DNA from: Leptospira idonii
Lineage (GTDB): Bacteria; Spirochaetota; Leptospiria; Leptospirales; Leptospiraceae
Reading direction: 5' to 3'
NCBI RefSeq assembly: GCF_004770995.1
Contig: NZ_RQHW01000042.1
Span: 1-64,000, forward strand
DNA length: 64,000 bases
The notes under the pieces were generated by a model. That model did not search any database, was not told the DNA's origin, and worked only from the letters and a program-made list of their open reading frames with translations. Positions within the stretch are counted from its first letter, which is position 1, and every line of letters begins with the position of its first letter. Position numbers and translations under genes: made by a program. Shown here in pieces: positions 18,155 to 27,550 of the stretch.

Positions 18155-19120
18155 ATGGGAGCACCTAGCCAATCTACTTCAGACAAAAAAGCAACTCGTG
18201 ATGCCTACGGCGAAGCATTAGCCGAGTTAGGTGCTCTTAGGCAGGATATAGTGGTTTTGGATGCGGATCTTTCCGGTTCCACCAAAACCGCCGATTTCAA
18301 AAAGAAATTCCCGGAACGTTTCTTTAATGTGGGTGTCGCCGAACAAAACTTAGTTGGTCATGCGGCCGGTCTTTCTCTTTCCGGGTTTGTTCCTTTCGCT
18401 TCTTCTTTTGCTATGTTTCTTTCCGGCCGTGCCTGGGAAGTGGTTCGTAACAGCGTAGTGTATCCTAAACTCAATGTGAAATTAGTAGCATCTCACGGAG
18501 GAATCACCGTAGGAGAAGACGGTGCATCTCACCAATGTATTGAAGATTTTGCAATTATGAGAGTCATCCCTGAGATGACTGTGATTTGTCCTGCCGATTT
18601 TAACGAAACCAAACAAGTCATTCATGAAATCGCAGCCTACAAAGGCCCTGTTTATGTAAGAGTGGGGCGTCCTGCGATCCCTCTGATCCAAAGAGAAAAT
18701 TATAAATTTCAAATCGGAAAAGCGGAAGTTCTTTCCGAAGGAAAAGACGTCTGTATCATCGCTTGCGGTGTGATGGTTTCCGAGGCAATGATTGCTGTAG
18801 AAGAGTTGAAAGCGAAAGGAATTTCCGCTACTCTTTTGAATATGGCAACCATCAAGCCGATCGATAAGGAAACAATCCTCGCCAAAGCAAAAGAATGCGG
18901 TGCCGTTGTGACTGCCGAAGAACATAACGTAGTCGGCGGTTTGGGTTCTGCAGTTTCCGAGTTTTTATCCGAGGAATATCCTGTTCCTGTTTTAAAAGTG
19001 GGAATGAAAGATACTTTCGGAAAGTCGGGAACTTGGGGCGGTCTAATGGATTATTTCGGACTTCGTGCCAAAGATGTAGTTTCTCACGCTGAACAAGCCA
19101 TCGCAAAAAAGAAAAAATAA
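18155..19120 (+). CDS. Transketolase C-terminal (pyrimidine + C domain) subunit
   Basis: This is a 321-residue protein corresponding to the second half of a transketolase: the pyrimidine-binding domain with the catalytic-type Glu in [30 protein letters not shown], and the C domain with [14 protein letters not shown]. The thiamine-diphosphate-binding N-terminal half is not in the adjacent sequence, so this is a split-type enzyme whose partner must lie elsewhere. It would act in the pentose phosphate pathway. It follows metK closely, with an AAGGATAAGG ribosome site, and precedes clpS. Confidence 0.85.
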   Translation: MGAPSQSTSDKKATRDAYGEALAELGALRQDIVVLDADLSGSTKTADFKKKFPERFFNVGVAEQNLVGHAAGLSLSGFVPFASSFAMFLSGRAWEVVRNSVVYPKLNVKLVASHGGITVGEDGASHQCIEDFAIMRVIPEMTVICPADFNETKQVIHEIAAYKGPVYVRVGRPAIPLIQRENYKFQIGKAEVLSEGKDVCIIACGVMVSEAMIAVEELKAKGISATLLNMATIKPIDKETILAKAKECGAVVTAEEHNVVGGLGSAVSEFLSEEYPVPVLKVGMKDTFGKSGTWGGLMDYFGLRAKDVVSHAEQAIAKKKK

Positions 19121-19135
19121 TCTGGAGGTTTCCGG

Positions 19136-19465
19136 ATGACTGTATTCGCAAATACCGCTCAACCGGGAACTTTGGAAGAGGTCGAACTGTCCGTAAAGGA
19201 CTCGGGCGGCCCCTGGAAAGTCGTACTTTGGGACGACGACCATCATACGTACGATTATGTGATCGAAATGTTGATGGAAGTCTGCCAGATCACTTGGGAA
19301 AAAGCGTTCCAACATGCGATTGAAGTGGATACGAAAAAGAAAACAATCGTGTTTATTGGAGAATTGGAACATGCCGAATTTGTGCAGGAAAGAATTTCCG
19401 ACTTCGGCCCGGATCCCAGAATGACAAGTTCCAAAGGATCCATGACTGCTACTTTAGAACATTAG
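19136..19465 (+). CDS. clpS: ClpS adaptor of the Clp protease
   Basis: This is a 109-residue ClpS-family protein that presents N-end-rule substrates to ClpAP. The core starts at WKVVLWDDDHHTYDYVIEML, with the Asp pair and the downstream helix binding the substrate N-terminus, and continues with KAFQHAIEVD and ELEHAEF contact regions. The N-terminal extension of about 25 residues is typical and engages the ATPase. An excellent GGAGG precedes the ATG. clpA is not next to it here; the following gene is convergent. Confidence 0.93.
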   Translation: MTVFANTAQPGTLEEVELSVKDSGGPWKVVLWDDDHHTYDYVIEMLMEVCQITWEKAFQHAIEVDTKKKTIVFIGELEHAEFVQERISDFGPDPRMTSSKGSMTATLEH

Positions 19466-19513
19466 ATTTCTTTAAATTTTCGATTTCTCTCCGACCTAGT
19501 TGTGAATTCGACT

Positions 19514-20413
19514 TTAATCTTTCTTTTCCAATGCCAATTCTCTAGTAGGCACAACAATACTTGAAACGGATTCGTTCGTATCGACTTTTACGTTCGTGGT
19601 AGGATTATAAGTGTCGATTTGAAAATCTCCATCCACAATGAACTGATAATGATATTCACCAGGTAGAAGTTTTTTCTCTAAGTAAAAAATCCCGTTTCTT
19701 TCTTTTTTTAGAAAGTCGTGTTCCGGGTTCCAATCGTTGAAATTTCCAACTAGACTGACCACTTCCGCATTCGGCAGATACATTTGGAACCGAACCGTAC
19801 GCAGATCTATTTCTTCGGAATTAGAATCTTCTAAAACAGTAGTGGTGATTTGGCGGTTCGTATCTTTTCTTTCTAAAATGAATCTGGATAAAAATGATCC
19901 TGATCCGTCTTCCACCTTATCGATGTTCTCTGAATCAAAAGTAAGCAGTCCGTTCACTCTGAACTTATATTCATAAACCGGATCGTCTTGATAATCGGGA
20001 GCGATTAAATTCGGCTCTACCACAAGATAATAGATTCCGTATTTATTTCTTTTCATAGGTAGGCATTCCCAATGGGAAAAGTTGCCGCAAATTTCCACAG
20101 ATTCGTCTCTGAGGCCATTGTATGAGAAAAGGATTCCTCTTTTTAGAAGGCGGTTCGTCTCCAAGTAAGATTCCACATCCAAATAACGAATGTATCTGGG
20201 AGAGATATTCTTCTTCAAACTTTCCAATTGCCAAAGATAATAGACTGTGTCTTGGTTTTCTGTTTCATCGGTCAGGGAAAGTTCGCTGGAGGAAAACCCT
20301 CCTACCCATTCCAGGGCGTCCTGCCCGAAAAGACCCAAGGTGGAAAAGATTAAAATGAGTGGCAGAGCAAAATACAGTCTTTTTGGCTTCATTTTCAAGA
20401 TCACTTCTATCAT
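19514..20413 (-). CDS. Exported protein with two glycogen-binding-like (CBM48/E-set) domains
   Basis: This protein is about 299 residues (an internal ATG at 20392 is an equally possible start). A signal peptide runs to about residue 30 (STLGLFGQ). Two beta-sandwich domains follow, each with the carbohydrate-binding module pattern: ICGNFSHWECLPM (~110-122) and LVGNFNDWNPEHDFL (~220-234), the latter continuing into GEYHYQFIVDGDFQ. Such modules bind alpha-glucans in branching enzymes and AMP kinase, but no catalytic domain is attached. It is probably periplasmic; ligand and role are unknown. Confidence 0.72.
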   Translation of the reverse strand: MIEVILKMKPKRLYFALPLILIFSTLGLFGQDALEWVGGFSSSELSLTDETENQDTVYYLWQLESLKKNISPRYIRYLDVESYLETNRLLKRGILFSYNGLRDESVEICGNFSHWECLPMKRNKYGIYYLVVEPNLIAPDYQDDPVYEYKFRVNGLLTFDSENIDKVEDGSGSFLSRFILERKDTNRQITTTVLEDSNSEEIDLRTVRFQMYLPNAEVVSLVGNFNDWNPEHDFLKKERNGIFYLEKKLLPGEYHYQFIVDGDFQIDTYNPTTNVKVDTNESVSSIVVPTRELALEKKD

Positions 20414-20536
20414 TTTCGGCAGATTTAGGAAAAGGGGATGATAGGATTTTTTATTCGGAAGGATCTGACATAATAAAAAAAAATTCTGCCATTTTTGGAA
20501 GAGTCCGATATTTAAGTAGGAAACGCATCCTCATAT

Positions 20537-23500
20537 ATGCCCGAGCCGAAAGATAATCTAAATCCGGAAGAAATACAGCAGATTGAAAGTTTGCTTTCGG
20601 CCTTAAATAAAAACCCTCAGACATCGGAGGATTTGAATCCGATGGCGCGCATTCTGCGTGAGAAGCTTGGTTATACGGAACCGTTCCAACAACCACAGCA
20701 AGAAGAGGAAAGCCCCGATTCTTTCGGAGACGATAGCGGCAGTGCGGATGGGGATGACGATGTATTTGGCGGAGGTACCACAGATGACGATTCCGGTCCG
20801 CCTCCTTTCCGCAACTTGGAAGCGGATGATGACATTGACTTAGATGAATTATTGAATGAGGGAGAAACAAAACGAGAAACTCCTTCCGGTGGTGATTTTG
20901 ACGACTTCGACACCACACCTTCCACAGAACCTGTATTAGATGATTTTGATACTACTGCCTCCGATGATCCATTTGCGGATTTGGGAGGAGATACCACAAC
21001 GGAACCTTCCGATTCGGTTCCCGGTTTTGACGATGATTTCGGTACGACCCCTGCTGCCACGGATGAGGATCCATTTGCGGATCTTGGCGGAGGTACCACA
21101 ACCGATACTCCTTCTTTCGGAGAGGACGATCCGTTCGGCGGCTTAGATAGCCCTGCGTCCGAGGAAACTCTAGGAGATGATCCTTTCGGTGGTTTGGATT
21201 TGACTCCTTCTCAACCGGATAGTTCTGATAATTTTGATTTCGGTTCCACTCCTACAGAGGAGCCTTCCTTCGGAGAAGATCCATTTGCGGATCTTGGCGG
21301 AGGTACCACAACCGATACTCCTTCTTTCGGAGAAGACGATCCGTTCGGCGGCTTGGGTGGTCCATCTTCCGGGGAACCTTCCGGAGACGATCCTTTTGCC
21401 AATTTGGGAGGAGGCGACGATATCGGTGGCGCTGATCCATTTGCGGATCTTGGCGGAGGTACCACAACAGAACCCTCTTTCGGAAACGATGATCCGTTTG
21501 GCGGCCTAGAAGCTCCTGCTACCACGGGAGGAGATGCCGACTTCGGAGACTTAGGCGGAGGATTCGACGACCCTACACCGACTTCCAATACATCCACCTC
21601 GGACGGATTTGATGATCCTTTCGGCGACCTTGGCGTAGGAATGGATCCTCCCGGTTTGGATGACGCACCTTCCTTTGACGACTTTGCACCTTCTATCGAC
21701 GATATGCCTATTTCCACGATGGAGTCTTCGACGGACTTCGGAGACGGAGGAGGCGGTTTCGACGACGACCTCATGTCTCTTGGAAAAGAGGAGGAAGGCC
21801 CCGAAGAAGGATTGGAAGACGGTTTGCAGGATGAAGACCTCGCCGTCATTCAAAGCGAATTAGTAAAATATCCGCCTAAACTAAGACGTACGATCATTGA
21901 TACGATCGTAAACAACAGAGTTCCTGTTCGAAATCAAAAAGAACTGATCGAACTCATCAAGGCACAACAGAAACCGGAAGATATAGCTACTTTCTTAGGT
22001 GCATTGTTAGGTGAGAGAGTCGAACTCAGCGATTCCAGTGGAAAGTTCTCTCCCGACGGAGTTCCTATCATTGCGAGCAGAGACGCCTATACGAAAGAAG
22101 GTGCGATTCGCAGAAGAGAACTTATTCGCAGAACTTTTATTTCCTCCGCAGCTGCCATTCTGCTGGTTGTAGGATTGGTATCTCTTTATAAATACGTGAT
22201 CGTTCCTTTCCGTGCGGAAGCGCAGTATGCTCTCGGATTGGAAAAAATCGAAGAATATAGTTATACTACGGATGCATTGGAAAAGAAAAAACTTTTAGCC
22301 GATGCTGAAAACTATTTCATAAAAGGGGAAGAAATCTTCCCGCATAACTTAAAATATCTGAACGAATATTGCCTTGCGTATGCCAGAGCAGGACAATATG
22401 ACCGTGCATTCGAAAAATGTTTCGGAAAGGTGGAACCCGATTTCGGTTACGAACCGGAAGATAAGGAACACAAACGTGCTTGGGAAAACAGAAAAGAAGT
22501 TCCTAATATTAGTTTTGCGAAAAAAACGGAATGGAACGATGCGGGAGTCGAGACTGCAGGCCGCAAACCTTTGTCCGAACTCGCATTTTATCTGACCTCT
22601 CAGGACAAAGTTCCTAGAAAGGTGATTAAAGCGGGGGCCTATATAGCTTCTCGTTTGAAATACAATGTCCATGACGTACAAACTTACATCAGCTTGGGGA
22701 AATTTCATTCCTTCAATAGAAAAGATTTCATAGACGTTCCTCCCGGAAGTAACCGCAAAAAATATAAAAACGATCATTTGGCGATCGAATATTTCAAAAG
22801 AGTATTCACGGATGCGAACGATCCGAACAACGTGGATGCGATCGCAGGAATTGCGAAGATATTCTACAACAAACAAGAGTTCGGAACAGCAGTTAAATAT
22901 TATAACGATATCATAGAAAAATATCCTAAAAACCCCATCGGTCACGGCGGAATTCTTTCCACTTACATCGAAATGTGGAAAAGGGACAACAACCCTCAAT
23001 TCGTTCTAAATCACCACAGACAGGTGAGAAACGCATTGAATATAGAAGACGAATTATCTCTTCCTATTTTGGCGAAACTTGCATCGTTTTACATCGATTT
23101 GGATTCGGAAGAAGTTCGAATCAAATACAATATCAATCCGGAAGACCAAGTAACTGGAATGGAAATCGACGACAACGTAGAATACCTTTTGAATATCGCC
23201 TATGGAAAAGAAGGCGGAAGTAAATTCGCCGAAGGATATTACCAAAGAGCAAGATACTACTTTAAAAAAGAGGAAGCGGCTCGTGCTCTCAAACAATTGG
23301 AACTTTCCTCTACTTACGACGTAAGGCATTATCTTGCCGTTCTTTTGATGGCCGAATACTACATCCAAGTCGAAAATTACGACGAAGCGGTGAAGTTGCT
23401 GAGAGAATCCGACAATCGTTACGAATTGTATAAGGATCGTCTCGGTGAACGAGATGAAGACGAAACTCTTTTGGAAGGAAGACCTGGAAGGATTTCCTTC

Positions 23501-24208
23501 GACCTGGGAAAAATCCAATTATTGGAATCCGCAGGCGTCAACAAAACAGACAATATACGGGAATTTCCCGGCCGCAAAGTATATCCTGAAAGAAGTTTAG
23601 GGACTTTATCTTTCGAAGAGAAGGAAAGAAGAAACGGACTTTATTCCGCAAGGGAATCGTTCGAAAAAGCTTTGGAGAGAGGAATTGCAAACGATCCTAA
23701 AATCCTAAGGGAATGTTATTATTTCCTAGGATGGATCGACTATACTCACGGTGAGTTTGCACAAGCTCTTGATTTTTGGGCGGAACTTCCGGAGGAAGAT
23801 ATTTATAACAACCCCACTCTTCTTTTAGGCAAAGGAAATTCCTTTTACTATACGAGACAATACAATGCAGCTCTTGGAAATTACCTCAAACTCAAAGACG
23901 ATTACGAATTGAAAGAGCAGACGTTGGGAAGAACCGATTCCGAAAACTCGGATCACAGAGAAGTATTTGAAACCTTAACAGCGCTTTACAACAACATCGG
24001 TGCCGTATATGAGAAGAAGCAGGATACCATCAACGCTTTGAAATATTACTGGAAGGCGATGGAAACCGCTCGTAAGATAGGAACTGTGAGTGAGATTGCG
24101 ACATCGAACAAAGATTTGGTGTTTGCTCGCACCAGACTAGACAGGGAACCTTTGTTGGAAGATTGGCTCCCGCCTACTCTGGATAAGATGAAAAACATTA
24201 AAAAGTAA
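20537..24208 (+). CDS. Giant single-pass TPR protein, candidate flagellar collar (FlcA-like) protein
   Basis: This is a 1223-residue protein. Residues ~60-420 are low-complexity Asp/Gly/Pro/Thr-rich, with repeated DPFADLGGGTTT and DDPFGGL units. Residues ~430-500 form a compact helical domain (YPPKLRRTIIDTIVNN...). One membrane helix lies at ~535-557, and the remaining ~650 residues are tetratricopeptide-like helix pairs, predicted periplasmic. This order (flexible cytosolic part, helix domain, one membrane segment, large TPR domain) resembles the spirochaete periplasmic-flagellar collar protein FlcA; that link is my inference from architecture. The Asp-rich part may be a flexible linker or interaction tail. 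It is followed convergently, two bases away, by the WecG-type gene. Confidence 0.75.
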   Translation: MPEPKDNLNPEEIQQIESLLSALNKNPQTSEDLNPMARILREKLGYTEPFQQPQQEEESPDSFGDDSGSADGDDDVFGGGTTDDDSGPPPFRNLEADDDIDLDELLNEGETKRETPSGGDFDDFDTTPSTEPVLDDFDTTASDDPFADLGGDTTTEPSDSVPGFDDDFGTTPAATDEDPFADLGGGTTTDTPSFGEDDPFGGLDSPASEETLGDDPFGGLDLTPSQPDSSDNFDFGSTPTEEPSFGEDPFADLGGGTTTDTPSFGEDDPFGGLGGPSSGEPSGDDPFANLGGGDDIGGADPFADLGGGTTTEPSFGNDDPFGGLEAPATTGGDADFGDLGGGFDDPTPTSNTSTSDGFDDPFGDLGVGMDPPGLDDAPSFDDFAPSIDDMPISTMESSTDFGDGGGGFDDDLMSLGKEEEGPEEGLEDGLQDEDLAVIQSELVKYPPKLRRTIIDTIVNNRVPVRNQKELIELIKAQQKPEDIATFLGALLGERVELSDSSGKFSPDGVPIIASRDAYTKEGAIRRRELIRRTFISSAAAILLVVGLVSLYKYVIVPFRAEAQYALGLEKIEEYSYTTDALEKKKLLADAENYFIKGEEIFPHNLKYLNEYCLAYARAGQYDRAFEKCFGKVEPDFGYEPEDKEHKRAWENRKEVPNISFAKKTEWNDAGVETAGRKPLSELAFYLTSQDKVPRKVIKAGAYIASRLKYNVHDVQTYISLGKFHSFNRKDFIDVPPGSNRKKYKNDHLAIEYFKRVFTDANDPNNVDAIAGIAKIFYNKQEFGTAVKYYNDIIEKYPKNPIGHGGILSTYIEMWKRDNNPQFVLNHHRQVRNALNIEDELSLPILAKLASFYIDLDSEEVRIKYNINPEDQVTGMEIDDNVEYLLNIAYGKEGGSKFAEGYYQRARYYFKKEEAARALKQLELSSTYDVRHYLAVLLMAEYYIQVENYDEAVKLLRESDNRYELYKDRLGERDEDETLLEGRPGRISFDLGKIQLLESAGVNKTDNIREFPGRKVYPERSLGTLSFEEKERRNGLYSARESFEKALERGIANDPKILRECYYFLGWIDYTHGEFAQALDFWAELPEEDIYNNPTLLLGKGNSFYYTRQYNAALGNYLKLKDDYELKEQTLGRTDSENSDHREVFETLTALYNNIGAVYEKKQDTINALKYYWKAMETARKIGTVSEIATSNKDLVFARTRLDREPLLEDWLPPTLDKMKNIKK
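21068..21507 (+). repeat. Near-identical DNA repeats inside the TPR gene
   Basis: A 77-base unit at 21068-21144 recurs at 21278-21354 with one mismatch, exactly 210 bases (70 codons) later, and a diverged copy lies at 21434-21507. Each encodes DPFADLGGGTTT plus following residues and carries the word AGGTACCACA. The identity at DNA level suggests recent duplication or gene conversion. Confidence 0.8.
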
Positions 24209-24210
24209 TT

Positions 24211-25026
24211 TTATGTTTTTTTGCGGAGTCTTTCTCTGAGACCTAGCAGTAGAAAATAAAAAGTTTCCCACATTCTTCTGATTCGGAAAGGACGAGCGAT
24301 GATTCTCCACAGCCATGTGAGTCCTTTTGATTTGAAATAATCGGGGGCTTTTTTGTCCGCACCGGACAACATGTCCAAAGCTCCTCCTACTCCGATCACA
24401 ACCGCTTTTCCGAAGAACCCTGTGTTATTTTCGATCCATACTTCTTGTTCCGGAAAGTCCATAGCAAGGAAAATGATATCAGGGCCTGTTTTTCGAATGG
24501 CTTCCTTCACTCTCATTTCTCTCTGGCGGTCCAAATGACCCGCTTGTCTTCCTACGATACGAACTCTAGGAAAATGTCTTGTTAGGTTAAAGAAAACTCT
24601 TTCTATGATTTCGTCTTTGGATCCGAAAATAAAGATCGTGAACTCTTTGAGTTCCGCTAAACGGATCAGATCCATCATCACTGCGATGGGAGTCACTCTC
24701 TCTTTGAGGCGTCCGGAACTCATCCAATTGATACCCGCTCCCTCTACAAGAATGGTGCCTGCTTTTTCCGTAATTCTATGAAGTGGTTTGCCCGGTCTCA
24801 TCCTCATCAATTTGATGGGATCGAGAAATAGGACATGGTGCATTGCTTCTTTTTTTTCCAAAACACGGAAGAGTTTGGCTATCGCCTCGTCCGTTGTAAC
24901 ATTGTCAATGGGAACTCCAAGGACTTTCAAGGTTTCTAATTTAGAAACGTCTATGTTCTGGTATTCGAGAAGGATGTCTCTTTCTTCTTTGGAAGAGTTG
25001 TGAACAATTTCACTTGGTTGCTTCAT
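24211..25026 (-). CDS. WecG/TagA/CpsF-family glycosyltransferase
   Basis: This is a 271-residue GT26-type enzyme. Recognisable blocks are LGVPIDNVTTDEAIAKL near residue 35, VEGAGINWMS (the Gly-rich active-site region), FIFGSKDEIIE, GRQAGHLDRQRE, and PDIIFLAMDFPEQEVWI followed by GVGGALDMLSGADKKAPDY. Members transfer N-acetylmannosaminuronate, N-acetylmannosamine or similar sugars to lipid-linked carriers in envelope polysaccharide assembly. It lies between two divergent or convergent neighbours, not in a polysaccharide cluster, so the sugar is unknown. Confidence 0.88.
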   Translation of the reverse strand: MKQPSEIVHNSSKEERDILLEYQNIDVSKLETLKVLGVPIDNVTTDEAIAKLFRVLEKKEAMHHVLFLDPIKLMRMRPGKPLHRITEKAGTILVEGAGINWMSSGRLKERVTPIAVMMDLIRLAELKEFTIFIFGSKDEIIERVFFNLTRHFPRVRIVGRQAGHLDRQREMRVKEAIRKTGPDIIFLAMDFPEQEVWIENNTGFFGKAVVIGVGGALDMLSGADKKAPDYFKSKGLTWLWRIIARPFRIRRMWETFYFLLLGLRERLRKKT

Positions 25027-25158
25027 GAATCCTTCTATTTCCTTTTGTACTTAGGAAAAACCTTAGCCTTCCGTCCTTCTGGTGTCGCCTCTAAAATTTT
25101 CAGGAAGCTCTTTTTTTCACTTGGATTTTTTCTTGTGAGACGAAGACTCAAGGGAAAG

Positions 25159-26169
25159 ATGCATCGTTTTATTGTTTTCAGTTTTTTCCTTCTTTTATGC
25201 CTGGCTAGCGATAGTTATGCGGAAGAAGTCTCTATCTTCGGCACCATTAAGAACGGAACCCACGGAGGATCCGGCAAGGCAGATTCCATCCGACTCATCG
25301 CACTGCAAGGAGCAATGCTCCCTTTGACTGAGATCGGGGCTCAAAACGGAAGTTTTCGTTTTCCTCCTGTCGAGGCTCCCGAAGGAGCACCTTTGCTTGT
25401 GCAGGTGGTTTATAAGGGAGTCAATTACAACAAGATCATTCCTCCTGTTCCCAAGTTTCGGACATCTCCGCAAGAAGTCATCGTATTTGAAACGGGCGAT
25501 TCATGGAAAGATATGGGAGTGAAAAGTTTTATGCAGGTCATGCGTGAAAAAGAAGGGCTTCGCATATATAAACTTTTCCTTTTGGAAAATACGAGCAAAC
25601 CTCCTAGATCCTTTTTCTCTTCCGAAAAACAAATGGAATATTTCGTGCCTAAGGAAGCGAAAGAAGTTTTTGCCCAATTGCAGCAACCGGAAAGTAAAAT
25701 GGCCATTCCATTAAGCACTCCCGAAGGCAAAAACGGAGGGAAGTATTTGGACAGAGCCGTTCTTCCTGGAGTCTCTCAACTTCAAATCAGTTACTTCATT
25801 CCGAACAGTGTGGAAGTTTTGGAAGAAAAACTTTTGTTGGAAGGAGAAGCGGGAGCATTTCCTGTTTTTCTAAAACCGAAAGATATGAAGATGGAACTTT
25901 TGTCAGGTGGAACTATCTCTGAATTGCATAACAACATTCCTCCTGAGATCAGCGCTTATTCCATCGTTTCCGATACGGAACCTAAAATCATTAAACTCAA
26001 GTTTATCGGTGGAAAACCTTTGCCTACGGTTAGAAATACGAATCCTGAAATTTCGAACGGTACGATCCTGGAAACTTGGGAAAAATCGCTCGCGGCCGTC
26101 TTTGTTTTTCTTGCAGTTTTTATGTGTCTCTATTTCTATTTGGATTACAAATTTCAAGCAAAGGATTAA
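25159..26169 (+). CDS. Exported protein with C-terminal membrane anchor
   Basis: This protein is about 336 residues. The frame is open from 25000, overlapping the divergent gene, but ATG 25159 follows AGGGAAAG and opens a clear signal peptide ending near SDSYA-EE. The mature part has two beta-rich regions: an N-terminal one with IKNGTHGGSGKADSIRL, like a regulatory beta-sandwich, and a second with EVLEEKLLLEGEAGAF. A single hydrophobic helix (~310-328) and a short YKFQAKD tail anchor it in the inner membrane. It is unrecognised. The MFS gene starts five bases after its stop. Confidence 0.65.
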   Translation: MHRFIVFSFFLLLCLASDSYAEEVSIFGTIKNGTHGGSGKADSIRLIALQGAMLPLTEIGAQNGSFRFPPVEAPEGAPLLVQVVYKGVNYNKIIPPVPKFRTSPQEVIVFETGDSWKDMGVKSFMQVMREKEGLRIYKLFLLENTSKPPRSFFSSEKQMEYFVPKEAKEVFAQLQQPESKMAIPLSTPEGKNGGKYLDRAVLPGVSQLQISYFIPNSVEVLEEKLLLEGEAGAFPVFLKPKDMKMELLSGGTISELHNNIPPEISAYSIVSDTEPKIIKLKFIGGKPLPTVRNTNPEISNGTILETWEKSLAAVFVFLAVFMCLYFYLDYKFQAKD

Positions 26170-26174
26170 GATCT

Positions 26175-27548
26175 ATGACATCTTCCCAACCGGAATCAAA
26201 ATCGCTTCTTCGATTTTTCGGCTTAGCCGAATTATCCGCTCACGGTCCCAAGGGCATTTTGGCTTTTTGGGTGATTCTGGGAATGGCGTTCTTTTTGTTC
26301 GGAGACCAGAATTTGATCGCTCCGAATATGAAAAATATTGCGGCTTCTTTCGGGATTACGGATCAGAAAGAAATCGATTGGAAGTTCGGCGGGTTGATAC
26401 CTATCCTTTTTTTCATTCTGGGGGGAATCGTTTCCCTTTCTATGGGTTACTTTTCACAGATTTTCTCCAGAAAGCGTTTGTTAGTTGCAACAGTATTTCT
26501 GGGAGAAATTCCCTGTCTTTTGACTGCCTTTGCGGATAATTACGATCAGTTCCTCATCTTGCGTACATTATGCGGATTCGGATTGGGAGGAATTTTTCCT
26601 CTTCTATTCAGTCTCATCGGAGATTATTTTTCCACACAATCCAGAGGAATCGCAGTCGGTTATGTTTCTCTTGCCATGGGGTTAGGAGTGGGGGTGGGAC
26701 AGCTCGTAGGAGGAATTTTGGGAGGCGCAGATCCCATCAATGGTTGGAGAGATTCGTTCCTTTATATGTCCGTTCCTTCTTTCGCTTTCGTTTTCATTTA
26801 TATGTTCTTTTGCCAGGAACCGAAGAGGGGAGGAGCGGAAGAGATTCAAGGCGCGGACGAACTTTCCCATAAAATCAGTCTGAAAGACTTCAAGGTTTTG
26901 TTTCATAACAAAACGAATTTGGGAGCCTTCTTACAGGCATTACCCGGTTGCATTCCTTGGGGAGTGTTTTTCGTATTTTTGGCGGATTACTACGAGCATA
27001 CATATCATTTACAGAAAGAGTCCGCTGCCGGACTCATTACATTTGCTGCCATCGGGATCTTTATCGGAACTTTTTTCGGAGGAGTTCTAGGGCAATATCT
27101 CTACGGCCTGAATCGAAAATATCAGCCTTTACTTTGTTTGGTGACTACAACGATCGGTGTAGTTCCTGCGATAGCACTTCTTTATTCTCATTCAATCGCA
27201 CATGATCCGATTCCTTTTATCGCTCTAAATATCTTTACCGGAGTTTTGATCTCCATCACAGGCCCGAATGTACGTTCTGTCCTGATCAATGTGAACACTC
27301 CCAAAGCGAGAAGCGCTATCTTTTCGGTATATAACCTTACGGACGATTTAGGAAAAGGATTGGGTCCTGCCATCTCTGCCATCATTTTGGGAATTGCACC
27401 GGATGATCGAGGTTTGGCACTTTCCATTTCCATATTATTTTGGATTCCTTGCGCTCTTGCCTGGTTCTTGATTTATTTTAATTATGAAAAAGACGAAAAT
27501 TCGATGAAAGAACAACTGAAATCGGAATTGAAACAGCAAAGGGTTTAA
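26175..27548 (+). CDS. MFS transporter, Spinster-like
   Basis: This is a transporter of about 457 residues with 12 predicted membrane helices. Helix 1 carries FFLFGDQNLIAPNM; the loop after helix 2 has the MFS-type FSRKRLLV, helices 4-5 show LCGFGLGGIFPLLFSLIGDYF, and a second-half motif is NVNTPKARSAIFSVYNLTDDLGKG. The LIxDYF and TDDLGKG features resemble the Spinster branch. The open frame starts at 26076 inside the previous gene; ATG 26175 gives the natural N-terminus. The substrate is unknown; coupling with the exported protein before it and mtnC after it (2-base gap) suggests one transcript. Confidence 0.82.
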   Translation: MTSSQPESKSLLRFFGLAELSAHGPKGILAFWVILGMAFFLFGDQNLIAPNMKNIAASFGITDQKEIDWKFGGLIPILFFILGGIVSLSMGYFSQIFSRKRLLVATVFLGEIPCLLTAFADNYDQFLILRTLCGFGLGGIFPLLFSLIGDYFSTQSRGIAVGYVSLAMGLGVGVGQLVGGILGGADPINGWRDSFLYMSVPSFAFVFIYMFFCQEPKRGGAEEIQGADELSHKISLKDFKVLFHNKTNLGAFLQALPGCIPWGVFFVFLADYYEHTYHLQKESAAGLITFAAIGIFIGTFFGGVLGQYLYGLNRKYQPLLCLVTTTIGVVPAIALLYSHSIAHDPIPFIALNIFTGVLISITGPNVRSVLINVNTPKARSAIFSVYNLTDDLGKGLGPAISAIILGIAPDDRGLALSISILFWIPCALAWFLIYFNYEKDENSMKEQLKSELKQQRV

Positions 27549-27550
27549 AT

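Noticed and set aside
20671..21849. Long Ser/Pro-rich open frames on the minus strand opposite the TPR gene
   Set aside because: They are mirror images of the Asp/Gly/Thr-rich repeats, have low-complexity translations and no ribosome sites.
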